A stretch of 43,398 nucleotides of DNA from Ferrithrix thermotolerans DSM 19514 (GCA_945861325.1 CAMATY010000004.1:1-43398); one strand, 5' to 3'; shown: positions 24,409 to 33,616, counted from the first letter of the stretch. Translations and numbers: made by a program. The notes: generated by a model from the letters alone, not told the origin.

Positions 24409-25923
24409 ATGCAATTTTTAGTTAGAAATATTCGCAGATTTGCTGTCGTTGTGATTTTGCTCGGAGCAACGGCTGCAATAGTTCTACTAAGCCGAGTCTC
24501 ACCGACCAGTGAAGTCCCATCGCGCACAATTATTGTGAGTTCAAAACTCGCGATGCCAAGCGTTGTCGGCAATTCACCAACATCATCTTGGTTTTGCCCA
24601 GGGGCACCAGGTCGGGACAAAAATATTAAGAGTGAAATTATCGTTGCTAATCCAACACAAGTGCCGATCACTGGCACGATCAGCATTTTGTCAAATGAGG
24701 AACCAGCATTTTCGACAACCGTGATAATTGCGCCGCTAACACGTGGCTTGTTTGATGCTACGCAAGGGCGCAAAAGTCAATACATGAGCGCAATAGTCGA
24801 ACTTGATAGTGGTCAAGCGAGTGTTGAACAGCGAATTATTCATCCTGCCGGAGATTCAATTTCGTTGTGTGCAAACCAAACTTCGGACCGTTGGTTTTTT
24901 GCCGATGGGTTCACTGGAGCAGAAAGTTCTTTTGAAATCTTATTAACGAATCCATTTCCAGATGCGACCGTGGTTGATTTGAGTTTTGTGACAATCGATG
25001 GAAGCCGTCAACCGGCTGCACTTAAAGGAATGGTTCTACCTGCTCGCAGTGTGACTGGTATTTCTATGGGCGATCAAGGTGCGCGTAATGAAGCAACTCT
25101 TGCAGTAAGTGTTCGTGCAACTTCTGGTCGTTTCATTGCGGGCAAGTTGCAACACTTTCTAGGTCGCGGTCGTCTTGGCTTTACGTCTGCCTTGGGCGCT
25201 TCATCAACTAGTCGACAATGGTGGTTCGCAGCAGGCGAAAAAGGACCAGGCATTGATGAGCAACTTGTCGTCTTCAATCCAACGCAAGTAGATCAAACTG
25301 TCAGCATTGCGTTTTTGACGGGCGCAGCCGAAGCATTGCTTCGTGAGCCACTTGTTCTCAGTGTTCCTGCGGGAAGAGTAACCACACTTTCAACTTCAAG
25401 TTTGCCGGCAATCACTGATGGGCGGTACGGAATATTTGTTTCAAGCGTGACTAATGACTTTGTAACTTCGGCTGACAATGCCCTTGCTGAATTTGTTGTA
25501 GTTGAGCAAGTAGTGAGTAAAACTATTGGAAAGAAAACTGGAACTTCTGTAATTTTGGGTGCTCCTTATGGTTCTCCGTCAAGAATATGGACATCGCCGA
25601 GTGGACTTGTTGTTGGTGATCTCGGCTCACTTGTTATTGCCAATACAACTTCGCTAGATGCAACATTGCGCGTTTCAACGATTGGCCCGTCTGGAGCAGC
25701 ACCGATTGTCGGGCTTGAACAAGTTGCGCTTGCTGGAGCGTCGGTAGTTTCAATTCAAATTCCTTTGGCTATTGCCCAACTTCAGATTCTCGTCGAGTCA
25801 GACACGGAAGTAATCGTGCAGCGCGAGGTCTCGCGTGGTCATCAACTGCTTGGATCAAGCGCGGTGCTGGCATTGCCGTATCGCTTGCTACCAACTTCAA
25901 ATAATAATTCGAGCGATAAATAG
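24409..25923 (+). CDS. DUF5719 family extracytoplasmic protein
   Basis: This protein of about 504 aa has an N-terminal membrane anchor (FAVVVILLGATAAIVLL) followed by repeated beta-rich segments such as WFCPGAPGRDKN, WFFADGFTGAESSFEILLTNP and WWFAAGEKGPGIDEQLVVFNP. This W-(F/W)-... NP pattern is typical of DUF5719. The function is unknown; it regularly accompanies the large GT2 protein in Actinobacteria. The ORF track starts at TTG 24403, but ATG at 24409, two bases after the preceding stop, is more plausible. The stop overlaps the next GTG by one base. Confidence 0.87.
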   Translation: MQFLVRNIRRFAVVVILLGATAAIVLLSRVSPTSEVPSRTIIVSSKLAMPSVVGNSPTSSWFCPGAPGRDKNIKSEIIVANPTQVPITGTISILSNEEPAFSTTVIIAPLTRGLFDATQGRKSQYMSAIVELDSGQASVEQRIIHPAGDSISLCANQTSDRWFFADGFTGAESSFEILLTNPFPDATVVDLSFVTIDGSRQPAALKGMVLPARSVTGISMGDQGARNEATLAVSVRATSGRFIAGKLQHFLGRGRLGFTSALGASSTSRQWWFAAGEKGPGIDEQLVVFNPTQVDQTVSIAFLTGAAEALLREPLVLSVPAGRVTTLSTSSLPAITDGRYGIFVSSVTNDFVTSADNALAEFVVVEQVVSKTIGKKTGTSVILGAPYGSPSRIWTSPSGLVVGDLGSLVIANTTSLDATLRVSTIGPSGAAPIVGLEQVALAGASVVSIQIPLAIAQLQILVESDTEVIVQREVSRGHQLLGSSAVLALPYRLLPTSNNNSSDK

Positions 25924-26354
25924 TGCAAAAAGTTATTGCTTCAGCAATTCTTTTAATTGCTGCATTGCTGAGTTTGATAGTTCGTCGGCGAAAGCCAGAT
26001 GCTCCATCGCAAACATCGCATGCCGTGCCGCAACAACTGAGTAGAAAAGATTTCGAGAGCGATCAAACGCCGTGGTTGCTTGCAGTTTTTACTTCGTCGA
26101 CTTGTGATGCCTGCCAAGATGTGGCAGCCAAAGCAAAAGTTCTCGCCAGCAAAGATGTTGCAGTACAGATCATTGATTATCTAGATAGGCGAGAGCTTCA
26201 TGCGCGGTATTCAATTGATGCAGTACCAACGACGGTTATAGCTGATCACCTTGGAGTTGTGAAGTATGGAGTTCTTGGACCAATTACTGCGACAGATTTA
26301 TGGGCGGCAATGGCGCGATGTCGAGATCCGCAAACCTCGACAGAACTTTGTTGA
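25923..26354 (+). CDS. Membrane-tethered thioredoxin-like protein
   Basis: This 143-aa protein has one N-terminal membrane helix (VIASAILLIAALLSLIV) followed by RRRK, then a thioredoxin fold. The active site is CDAC in FTSSTCDACQDVAAK, and AVPTTVIAD holds the cis-Pro. By the positive-inside rule the RRRK places the thioredoxin domain in the cytoplasm, which is unusual next to extracytoplasmic envelope proteins. GTG overlaps the DUF5719 stop by one base, so the genes are coupled. It ends 12 bp before the convergent ftsH stop. The substrate is unknown. Confidence 0.85.
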   Translation: MQKVIASAILLIAALLSLIVRRRKPDAPSQTSHAVPQQLSRKDFESDQTPWLLAVFTSSTCDACQDVAAKAKVLASKDVAVQIIDYLDRRELHARYSIDAVPTTVIADHLGVVKYGVLGPITATDLWAAMARCRDPQTSTELC

Positions 26355-26366
26355 GGCTTAGTTTAT

Positions 26367-28445
26367 TTATTCGGTAATTTCGCTTGGCTTTGCCCCAGGT
26401 GATGGCTCAACAATTTGTGGTCGGCCCAAGCCTTGTTGGACAAGCCGAGAAACCGTTGCACCATCAATAGTCTCTTGTTCAAGCAACAGTTCGGCAACGA
26501 GATCTAAACCAGCACGATTCTTTTCGAGCAGAACACCAGCTCGAACTTCTTGTTGACGAAGGATCAAACCGATCTCGGAGTCAATCATTCGCGCTGTCTC
26601 ATCTGAGTACTCACGACCACTTGTCATTAGATCTTCGCCAAGAAATACTTGTTGTTGACCACTCCATGCCATTGGTCCGACAGCATCGCTCATTCCCCAC
26701 TCGCGCACCATGCGCCGAGCAATTGAAGTTGCCTGCTCAAGGTCGTTAGCTGCACCACTATTGAGATGGCCAAACACAATCATTTCGGCGACTCGACCGC
26801 CCATGGCTTTGCAAATCATGTCATTGAAATATTCGCGCGAATATGTGTGTCGTTCTTCGGGGAGTGTCCAAGTGATTCCGAGTGCTAATCCACGCGGCAA
26901 AATTGTTACTTTATGTAACGGATCGCTATTTGGCAAAACAGTTGCCAACACCGCATGGCCACTTTCGTGATATGCAGTTGCCCGTTTCTCTTCGGCGTTC
27001 AGCACCAGACTTTCGCGGCGAGCACCCATGATCACGCGGTCGCGTGCATTTTCGAAGTCAATATGTTCAATGATTTTTGAACCACGACGAACTGCAAGTA
27101 GCGCAGCCTCGTTAATTAGGTTCGCAAGGTCAGCACCACTCATGCCGGGTGTTGCTTTAGCAATTGTCTCGAGCACGATATCTGTGCCCATTCGCTTGCC
27201 TTTTGAGTGAACTCGCAGAATCGCCAACCGTTCTTCACATTCTGGCAGTGGCATTATCACTTGACGATCAAATCGACCAGGACGAAGTAACGCAGGATCT
27301 AAAATGTCAGGGCGATTCGTTGCCGCCATGACGATTACGCCTTCGGTTGTTTCAAAGCCGTCCATTTCAGCGAGCAATTGATTTAGTGTTTGCTCACGCT
27401 CATCGTGGCCGCCACCGAGGCCAGCGCCACGCTTGCGACCGATTGAGTCGATTTCGTCAACGAAAATAATCGCTCGTCCCATTTTTCGTGCTTGCTGAAA
27501 CAAGTCGCGCACTCGGCTTGCGCCAACACCAACGAACATCTCCATGAAGTCAGAACCTGTTACAGATAAAAACCCGACTCCGGCTTCGCCTGCAACCGCT
27601 CTGGCGAAAAGTGTCTTGCCTGTTCCGGGAGGGCCAACTAGCAGCACACCCTTTGGTACTCGCGCACCAATTTCTTTAAAGCTTTCTGGCATCTTCAAGA
27701 AGTCAACAACCTCTTTAATTTCTTGCTTCACGCCGTCGTATCCTGCGACATCAGCAAAAGTTGTTGCTGGCTTATCGGCATTGTAATTTTTTGCACGACT
27801 GCGACCAATTGACATGATGCTGCCCGCTTGACCCATTGCGCGTTTTTGCATCCAAAGGAAAAAACCCATGATCAGAAAAAATGGCAACAACAATGGAATC
27901 AAATTGGTAAGGAAGTTTCCTTGAGGAGTTGAATAGTCGTAGTCAACCCCTTTTTCTTTGAGCAAAGTTTCGTCGCTTGCAGAAAGTGCAACTGCGCCTG
28001 TTGTTGTGAACTCGCCGCCGTCTTTAAGTTTTCCGCTGATGACATTTGATAAATTATTGATCTCAACACTTGAGACTTGGTTTTGCTTAACGCGGTCTAA
28101 AAACTCGGTATAGCTCAGTTTGGTTGCAGTTGTACTAGGCCAGATACGCGGGCCGACAATCAATAAAACCACGACGGCCACGATCGCCCATGTTGCCCAC
28201 TTTGGCATTGCTGGCTTCTTCGTGTCGCCTACTGTGGCGCCGCCTTTGCTGACGTTGTTGGCAGAACTTTTGCCAGTGAAGCTGCTGAATTTACTAGTTG
28301 ATTTTTTTTGCTTTCCAGAATTGCGTTTTGGAGATGGCTTTGATGGTGGCGGCGGCGGGGGGAGTTTTGTCACGAGTTCAATGATACGACCAGCCTGTGT
28401 TTCGCAACACGGGCAGAACATGAACTGAGCAATCTGCTTATCCAC
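26367..28445 (-). CDS. ftsH: ATP-dependent zinc metalloprotease FtsH with unusual N-terminal extension
   Basis: This protein of up to 692 aa degrades membrane and cytosolic proteins. The first membrane helix is at about residues 83-99, the second near 185-205. The AAA domain has VGPPGTGKT (Walker A), [11 protein letters not shown] (Walker B) and the second region of homology [19 protein letters not shown]. The protease site is HESGH. The N-terminal 80 residues are odd: FCPCC, then a run of six prolines and a Lys/Ser-rich stretch before the first helix. Starts are GTG 28445, ATG 28421 (favoured by spacing to a CAGATT hexamer) or ATG 28208, which would remove the extension. It is divergent from the DUF3499 gene. 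Confidence 0.94.
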   Translation of the reverse strand: MDKQIAQFMFCPCCETQAGRIIELVTKLPPPPPPSKPSPKRNSGKQKKSTSKFSSFTGKSSANNVSKGGATVGDTKKPAMPKWATWAIVAVVVLLIVGPRIWPSTTATKLSYTEFLDRVKQNQVSSVEINNLSNVISGKLKDGGEFTTTGAVALSASDETLLKEKGVDYDYSTPQGNFLTNLIPLLLPFFLIMGFFLWMQKRAMGQAGSIMSIGRSRAKNYNADKPATTFADVAGYDGVKQEIKEVVDFLKMPESFKEIGARVPKGVLLVGPPGTGKTLFARAVAGEAGVGFLSVTGSDFMEMFVGVGASRVRDLFQQARKMGRAIIFVDEIDSIGRKRGAGLGGGHDEREQTLNQLLAEMDGFETTEGVIVMAATNRPDILDPALLRPGRFDRQVIMPLPECEERLAILRVHSKGKRMGTDIVLETIAKATPGMSGADLANLINEAALLAVRRGSKIIEHIDFENARDRVIMGARRESLVLNAEEKRATAYHESGHAVLATVLPNSDPLHKVTILPRGLALGITWTLPEERHTYSREYFNDMICKAMGGRVAEMIVFGHLNSGAANDLEQATSIARRMVREWGMSDAVGPMAWSGQQQVFLGEDLMTSGREYSDETARMIDSEIGLILRQQEVRAGVLLEKNRAGLDLVAELLLEQETIDGATVSRLVQQGLGRPQIVEPSPGAKPSEITE

Positions 28446-28466
28446 CCAGTTGAAGCGCTGGTGAAT

Positions 28467-28472
28467 TATGGT
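28467..28472 (+). promoter_or_regulatory. -10-like hexamer TATGGT for the DUF3499 gene
   Basis: TATGGT lies 8 nt before the ATG at 28481 in the short divergent spacer with ftsH. No Shine-Dalgarno sequence is visible. Confidence 0.45.
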
Positions 28473-28480
28473 AGTGATAT

Positions 28481-28711
28481 ATGGCTCGTCGGTGTTCTCG
28501 TTCTACTTGCAGTGAACTTGCAACAATTACGCTGACGTATCAATACAGCCGTGCACTTATTTGGGTAGATGATTTAACCTTCGATCGAGATCCGCATGCA
28601 TACGATTTGTGCGAGCGTCACGGCGCGCGAGTCGTAGCACCATCGGGTTGGCGTTTAGAAGATCGTCGAAGTCGCTTTCGAGCTGCTGAGCCAAACCGCC
28701 TTGCGGGATGA
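28481..28711 (+). CDS. DUF3499 family zinc-binding-like protein
   Basis: This 76-aa protein matches DUF3499 through RCSRSTCSELATITLTYQYS at the start, then PHAYDLCERHGARVVAPSGWR. The Cys and His residues (C-x4-C and C-x2-H) probably bind a metal. The function is unknown. In Actinobacteria the family sits between whiB and manB in a conserved neighbourhood; manB follows here three genes later. Its TGA overlaps the ATG of the CPBP gene by 4 bp. Confidence 0.9.
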   Translation: MARRCSRSTCSELATITLTYQYSRALIWVDDLTFDRDPHAYDLCERHGARVVAPSGWRLEDRRSRFRAAEPNRLAG

Positions 28712-29469
28712 GTCAGGCGCCTTGGGCTCCACCATTCGGGCAGGAGCCTGCTAGCCAGACACAACAAGAGCAAATTACAAAATTTTCAATTCGCATCGTG
28801 TTGGGTGTGTGGACTTCAAGTTACGCGATCGCAATCAGTCTTACTTCGTTGATTTTGGTGCTGACCGGCAACACCAATATTCCAAGTGGTGCCGAACCGA
28901 ATTGGTTTCTCGGGGTCACAGCAGTTTTTCTTTGGGGTCCATTTGTTGGTGGATTAATTATTGTTTCTCGTCGAGTTGGGAGCGGTAATTTTATGAAAGA
29001 TTTTTTTCTCAGCTTTCGGTTGATTGATCTAGTCGGTGTGCCGATTGGTGTGATTAGTCAAATTTTTTTAGTCGGTCTAGTAACTTGGCCATTTAAAGTT
29101 TTGTTTCCAGAGAAATTTGATGCAGAAAATGTTGAGAAGCGGGCTCGAGATCTTTTCAATAATGCTCACGGGGTCTGGCTTGGTGTGCTGATCATCGTTG
29201 TTGTTTTTGGTGCGCCGGTTGTCGAAGAGCTCGTCTATCGCGGATTAATTCACGGACATTTACGCGGGTCAATAAATCAATACGCTGCGCTGGTAATTAC
29301 CGCAGTTTGGTTTGCGGGCATTCATTTGCAAGTTGTCGAGTTTCCTGGTTTGTTTGCGTTTGCATTAGTGCTTGGAACTTGTTTTCATTTAACCAAACGG
29401 CTCGGCATGTCTATTTTTGCTCACATCGCTTTTAATGCAACTGGACTTGTGCTTGTTGCATTGCTGTGA
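28708..29469 (+). CDS. CPBP-family intramembrane metalloprotease
   Basis: This 253-aa membrane protein carries the CPBP/Abi motifs: VVEELVYRGLIHG (EExxxR), AGIHLQV and FAHIAFNATG with conserved His residues. About six to seven membrane helices are present. Family members cleave prenylated or other membrane proteins; bacterial members are often of unknown substrate. It is translationally coupled to the DUF3499 gene by an ATGA overlap. Confidence 0.9.
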   Translation: MSQAPWAPPFGQEPASQTQQEQITKFSIRIVLGVWTSSYAIAISLTSLILVLTGNTNIPSGAEPNWFLGVTAVFLWGPFVGGLIIVSRRVGSGNFMKDFFLSFRLIDLVGVPIGVISQIFLVGLVTWPFKVLFPEKFDAENVEKRARDLFNNAHGVWLGVLIIVVVFGAPVVEELVYRGLIHGHLRGSINQYAALVITAVWFAGIHLQVVEFPGLFAFALVLGTCFHLTKRLGMSIFAHIAFNATGLVLVALL

Positions 29470-29505
29470 GTGTTAATTTTGTTTTAAGACTAGAGTTTTA
29501 AAATC

Positions 29506-31923
29506 GTGCGAATTAAACCAATCAGCAGCTGGAGTGCCCAGCAAGTCATCTCGGCGCTCGTTATTGGTGGCTCAACCTTGATGCTGTTTTTAACTATGCA
29601 TCCAGAACTAATTTTTGCGAATAACACACCAACTGGTGGCGACATGGGCGCTCACGTTTATGGGCCAGCGTTTCTTCGAGATTTTCTCTTGCCACATTTT
29701 CGCCTTACAGGATGGAGTAATGACTGGTACGCGGGCTTCCCGATGTATCGGTTTTACATGCTGATCCCGGCACTTTTAGTAGTTGCTGTTGATCTGGTTG
29801 TGCCATACGGAGTCGCTTTAAAAATTATTGCGGTGATCGGTATTTTGACATTGCCACTGTGCGCATGGCTATTTGGCAAGTTTTCTCGAATGTTGTTTCC
29901 AATTCCCGAGGTGTTGGCGCTTGCAACGGTCGTGTTTTTATATGACGAGAGTTTTACGATTTACGGTGGAAACATCGCGTCAACGATGGCTGGCGAGTTC
30001 TCGTTCTCGATCGCGCTTTCGCTTGCAGTTCTTACATTCGGTTTATTTATTCGTGCAATGGATGAGAATCGCGGTCGAATGGTTACTGCGGCGGTGCTCG
30101 CGCTGAGCGCTCTAAGTCACGGCATTGTCCTGTTGTTCGTTTTTGGTGGGGTTGCGCTGATTGCTGTGGTCTGGCAAGTTCTAAATACTTCCCGCAAAGT
30201 TCTCAAATCTGCATGTCTAATAATTGGTACCGCAATTTTGCTGTCAGCGTTTTGGGTCTTTCCATTTCTAACGGATCATGCCTATATGACCGACATGAAG
30301 TATGAACCCCGACCGAGCGGTACTGCTGATTCATTTTGGAAGATGTTCTTTCCATTGCCGATTTATTGGAATATTTTCATCACCCTGTTTGCAATCGTCG
30401 GGCTTGTTGCTTGTGTAGTGCGGCGCAATCGTGTCGGTATTTGGATGGGTATTTACTGTGTTGTAATCGCAGTCGGCGTTTTTGTTGGTCGAGGTAGTTT
30501 GCCCGTGATCGGATTGCTGTGGAACCCGCGACTGTTGCCGTTTTTGTATTTGCTTCGATACATGCTCATGATGATCGGACTGTACGAACTAATTGTCGGG
30601 TCAATTCGAGTGATGCATTTGCTTCGAATTGCAAAACATGCTCTCGGCGCAGAATCACTTGAGCCAGTTGCGCCAATTCTTTCGTTGCGCAACAATCTTC
30701 AATTTAATTTGTCGTGGGTGACGGCGATGATGATTTTGGTCTTCAGCGTGATCGGATTTAGATTCCAAGAACTTCCTTTCGGAAAAATCATCACAACCGA
30801 ATCTGGCACGATGCAATATAGGTGGGGTCCATTTTCAACGAACGCTTCAAACGATGGATTTGTAGACGGGTGGGCTCGCTGGAACTTCACCGGGTACGAA
30901 GGCAAGAGTGCCTACGCCGAATATCGCGATCTAGTTGAGACGATGAAGGCTCTAGGTGAGAATTCGGCGCACGGTTGTGGCCGCGCACTTTGGGAGAGCA
31001 GTGGAGAATTAAATAAGTACGGCACAACGATGTCGCTGATGCTCTTGCCACATTGGACAAATGGTTGTATCGGTTCTATGGAAGGTTTGAACTTTGAGGC
31101 TGCCGGCACGACGCCTTATCACTTCATTACTTCGGCTGCGATGTCAAAACAAAGTAGCAATCCTGTTCGTGAGTTGCGTTACGACGACAACAAAGCCGGT
31201 CTCGGTGTTCGTTATATGCAAGATCTAGGCGTTAAATATTTTACGGCGTTTACAAAAGAGGCGATCGATCAAGCAAACCTACAATCTGCGCTTGCTGTAG
31301 TTGGGCGTAGTGGCCCGTGGATGGTTTACGAAGTAAGCAACACCGAATTGGTCGTGCCACTCGCAGTACAGCCTGTGATTGTGAACGCAAGAAACGGTGA
31401 TGCAAAAGAGCGTTGGCTAGAGATCGGTACAAGTTGGTTTCAGCATCCCGAAGATTGGTCGGCAATGCCGGTGGCCAGTGGGCCAGAAAATTGGCAACGC
31501 ATTGATGTTGAAATTGATTTAAATCGACGCGAAGGCGAACCGGGTAAACCAAATCGTCGTGTTGATATTGTCAAGCCAAAGCAGGCAATTGATGTTGTAG
31601 CAACTAAGGCTGTGCAAATTTCAAATGTAGTTCTTGAAGACTCGGCAATTTCTTTTAGCGTCAGCGAAATTGGTCAGCCAGTTCTGGTGCGCATGAGTTA
31701 TTTTCCTAATTGGAAAATCTCTGGAGCCGAGGGCCCTTACCGTGTCGCACCAAACTTGATGGTGGTTGTACCGACACAAAAAGAAGTTCGATTACATTAC
31801 GGCTACACAAAGTTTGAAATGTTCGCCTATTTGTTAACGGCAATCGGTATTGCAATCGTAATGATCCGCTGGCGTCGACGAACTAATTTGGGCGCTGAAA
31901 CTATTGAGGTTTCAACCAACTAG
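29506..31923 (+). CDS. Giant PTPS-related multispan membrane protein (possible GT-C glycosyltransferase)
   Basis: This 805-aa protein has about 12 membrane helices in its first two thirds and an extracytoplasmic C-terminal domain with a final helix near residue 785. The first loop TPTGGDMGAHVYGPAFLRD, then GWSNDWYAGFPMYRFY, matches the 6-pyruvoyl-tetrahydropterin-synthase-related membrane domain family. The conserved Asp in this loop is in the position of the catalytic Asp of GT-C transferases, so lipid-linked sugar transfer to the cell wall is a plausible role (inference). The GTG start has TAGAGT 9 nt upstream. Confidence 0.82.
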   Translation: MRIKPISSWSAQQVISALVIGGSTLMLFLTMHPELIFANNTPTGGDMGAHVYGPAFLRDFLLPHFRLTGWSNDWYAGFPMYRFYMLIPALLVVAVDLVVPYGVALKIIAVIGILTLPLCAWLFGKFSRMLFPIPEVLALATVVFLYDESFTIYGGNIASTMAGEFSFSIALSLAVLTFGLFIRAMDENRGRMVTAAVLALSALSHGIVLLFVFGGVALIAVVWQVLNTSRKVLKSACLIIGTAILLSAFWVFPFLTDHAYMTDMKYEPRPSGTADSFWKMFFPLPIYWNIFITLFAIVGLVACVVRRNRVGIWMGIYCVVIAVGVFVGRGSLPVIGLLWNPRLLPFLYLLRYMLMMIGLYELIVGSIRVMHLLRIAKHALGAESLEPVAPILSLRNNLQFNLSWVTAMMILVFSVIGFRFQELPFGKIITTESGTMQYRWGPFSTNASNDGFVDGWARWNFTGYEGKSAYAEYRDLVETMKALGENSAHGCGRALWESSGELNKYGTTMSLMLLPHWTNGCIGSMEGLNFEAAGTTPYHFITSAAMSKQSSNPVRELRYDDNKAGLGVRYMQDLGVKYFTAFTKEAIDQANLQSALAVVGRSGPWMVYEVSNTELVVPLAVQPVIVNARNGDAKERWLEIGTSWFQHPEDWSAMPVASGPENWQRIDVEIDLNRREGEPGKPNRRVDIVKPKQAIDVVATKAVQISNVVLEDSAISFSVSEIGQPVLVRMSYFPNWKISGAEGPYRVAPNLMVVVPTQKEVRLHYGYTKFEMFAYLLTAIGIAIVMIRWRRRTNLGAETIEVSTN

Positions 31924-31926
31924 AAT
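31921..31926 (+). promoter_or_regulatory. -10 hexamer TAGAAT for manB, overlapping the previous stop codon
   Basis: TAGAAT uses the TAG stop of the membrane protein gene as its first three bases and ends 8 nt before the GTG of manB. This gives manB its own likely leaderless promoter. Confidence 0.55.
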
Positions 31927-31934
31927 TCTCGGTC

Positions 31935-33287
31935 GTGCCAAACTTAGATGCGATCGTCAAGGCCTACGACATTCGGGGTACTGTGCCCGATCAACTTGAC
32001 CCACAAGTCGCTCATGCACTCGGTGTTGCTTTTGCTAAATTCTCGAAAGCCAAATTAATTGTCGTTGCTTTTGATATGCGTCCAAGTGGGCCAGATTTAG
32101 CCGACGCATTTAAGCAAGGGCTGACAGAACAAGGCGTTGATGTAATTAATTTAGGACTGGCTAGCACTGACTTGTTGTATTTCGCTTCAGGAAAACTTGA
32201 TGCACCCGGCGCAATGTTTACTGCTTCGCATAATCCTGCACAGTACAACGGCATCAAATGCTGCCTGTCTGGTGCGCGTTCGGTTGGTATCGATAATGGT
32301 CTGCGCGAAATGAAGGCAATTGCTCAAGACGTCCTAGACGGCAAAGGACCGGAAATTGCAAAAAAACTAGGCGAAGTTACCAAGAAAAATATGTTGGCCG
32401 AATTTGTAGATCATGTCGTGAGCTTCATTGACGTAAATTCACTTCGTAAATTGAAAATCGTCGCTGATACAGCAAACGGCATGGGCGGACTTGTTGCCCC
32501 AGCAGTATTTGATCGACTCGGCGAATTTGAGCTTGAAGTGATGTATGGCGAACTTGATGGAACTTTTCCTAATCATCCTGCCGACCCAATTCAGCCGGCT
32601 AATCAACGCGATCTGCAGGCACGAGTGATTGCCGGCAAATTTGATGTGGGTTTGGCGTTTGACGGTGATGCTGATCGCGTGTTTTTGGTCGATGAAAATG
32701 GCAACAGTGTTTCAGGCAGCACTACAACAGCTCTACTTGCATCTGTTTTCTTGAGGACACACCCAGAGTCGACAATTCTTTATAATTTAATTTGTTCGCG
32801 AGTAGTTCCAGAAACAATTTCGGCTCTCGGCGGCACTCCGATTCGCACGAAGAACGGTCACAGCTATATGAAACAAGTGATGGCCCAAACGGGTGCGGTA
32901 TTCGCCGGAGAGCACTCTGGCCACTATTACTTTGCGGACAACTACCGCGCTGATAGTGGACTGATTGCAACGATGGTCGTGCTTGGCGAAATGGGACGAA
33001 CAGGTAAGTCGCTATCGCAATTGCGGGCTCCATTCGAAAAGTACGCCGGCAGTGGAGAAATCAATACTCAAGTGACAGATATTGCAGTTGTTATAGACCG
33101 CGTGGCCAAACAGTTTGCGGCTTATCCACAAGATCATTTAGATGGGCTAACTGTTGATTGTGGCTCGTGGTGGTTTAATGTGCGCTCTTCGAATACCGAG
33201 CCGCTATTGAGATTGAATCTTGAGGCAGCAACTCGTGAAGAGTGTGATCAACATGTCGCCGAATTATTGATGTTAATCACCAGCTAA
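31935..33287 (+). CDS. manB: Phosphomannomutase/phosphoglucomutase
   Basis: This 450-aa alpha-D-phosphohexomutase interconverts mannose-6-phosphate and mannose-1-phosphate. All four family motifs are present: FTASHNPAQYNGIK with the phosphoserine (about residue 97), AFDGDADRVFLVD metal loop (about residue 240), GEHSGHYYF sugar-binding loop, and RSSNTEPLLRLN phosphate-binding loop. Its product feeds the guanylyltransferase-like enzyme at 14721. It is followed by a Trm112-like gene and ahcY, the common actinobacterial order, but a manA gene is not present between them. Confidence 0.94.
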   Translation: MPNLDAIVKAYDIRGTVPDQLDPQVAHALGVAFAKFSKAKLIVVAFDMRPSGPDLADAFKQGLTEQGVDVINLGLASTDLLYFASGKLDAPGAMFTASHNPAQYNGIKCCLSGARSVGIDNGLREMKAIAQDVLDGKGPEIAKKLGEVTKKNMLAEFVDHVVSFIDVNSLRKLKIVADTANGMGGLVAPAVFDRLGEFELEVMYGELDGTFPNHPADPIQPANQRDLQARVIAGKFDVGLAFDGDADRVFLVDENGNSVSGSTTTALLASVFLRTHPESTILYNLICSRVVPETISALGGTPIRTKNGHSYMKQVMAQTGAVFAGEHSGHYYFADNYRADSGLIATMVVLGEMGRTGKSLSQLRAPFEKYAGSGEINTQVTDIAVVIDRVAKQFAAYPQDHLDGLTVDCGSWWFNVRSSNTEPLLRLNLEAATREECDQHVAELLMLITS

Positions 33288-33300
33288 CTCGCGCAAGTGT

Positions 33301-33306
33301 TAAAGT
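33301..33306 (+). promoter_or_regulatory. -10 hexamer TAAAGT for the Trm112-like gene
   Basis: TAAAGT lies 7 nt before the GTG at 33314 and no Shine-Dalgarno sequence is visible, fitting a leaderless transcript. Confidence 0.55.
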
Positions 33307-33313
33307 CTTACCC

Positions 33314-33559
33314 GTGAGTAACAGTGCAGTTGGCTTAAATTCGCGATTGCTCGAAATCTTGGCGTGCCCAAAAGATAAAGGAAGTTTAATTTATTACGAG
33401 GATGAACAATTTCTATATAACCCGCGTTTGCAGATGCTTTATGAAATTCGCCAAGGAATCCCGGTGATGTTAATTAACGAAGCAAAAACTGTAAATCAAC
33501 TAGAGCATGAGCGGCTAACTGCTAAGGCCCAAAAACTCGGTCTCAAACCAACTTTCTAA
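33314..33559 (+). CDS. Trm112-like protein
   Basis: This 81-aa protein has the Trm112p-like pattern LLEILACPKDKGSLIY, YNPRLQMLYEIRQGIPVMLINEA. Only one Cys (ACPKDKG) is present, so it probably does not form the four-Cys zinc site of eukaryotic Trm112. Bacterial members have been suggested to support methyltransferases; the nearby S-adenosylhomocysteine hydrolase would suit that, but the link is inference. Confidence 0.9.
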   Translation: MSNSAVGLNSRLLEILACPKDKGSLIYYEDEQFLYNPRLQMLYEIRQGIPVMLINEAKTVNQLEHERLTAKAQKLGLKPTF

Positions 33560-33616
33560 TTACAAAATTATCAACAATAATTATAAACGCTTAACTATTA
33601 AAAAACAGGAGTAAAT
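33560..33616 (+). promoter_or_regulatory. AT-rich leader with Shine-Dalgarno upstream of ahcY
   Basis: CAGGAG lies 5 nt before the ahcY ATG, a clear ribosome binding site. TATAAA (33582-33587) and TAACTA (33592-33597) are candidate -10 elements. No fold resembling a SAH or SAM riboswitch was seen in these 57 bases. Unlike most neighbours, ahcY therefore has a conventional leader. Confidence 0.6.

Noticed and set aside
33560-33616. SAH or SAM riboswitch before ahcY
   Set aside because: The leader is only 57 bp, AT-rich, and shows no stem pattern of known SAM or SAH classes.
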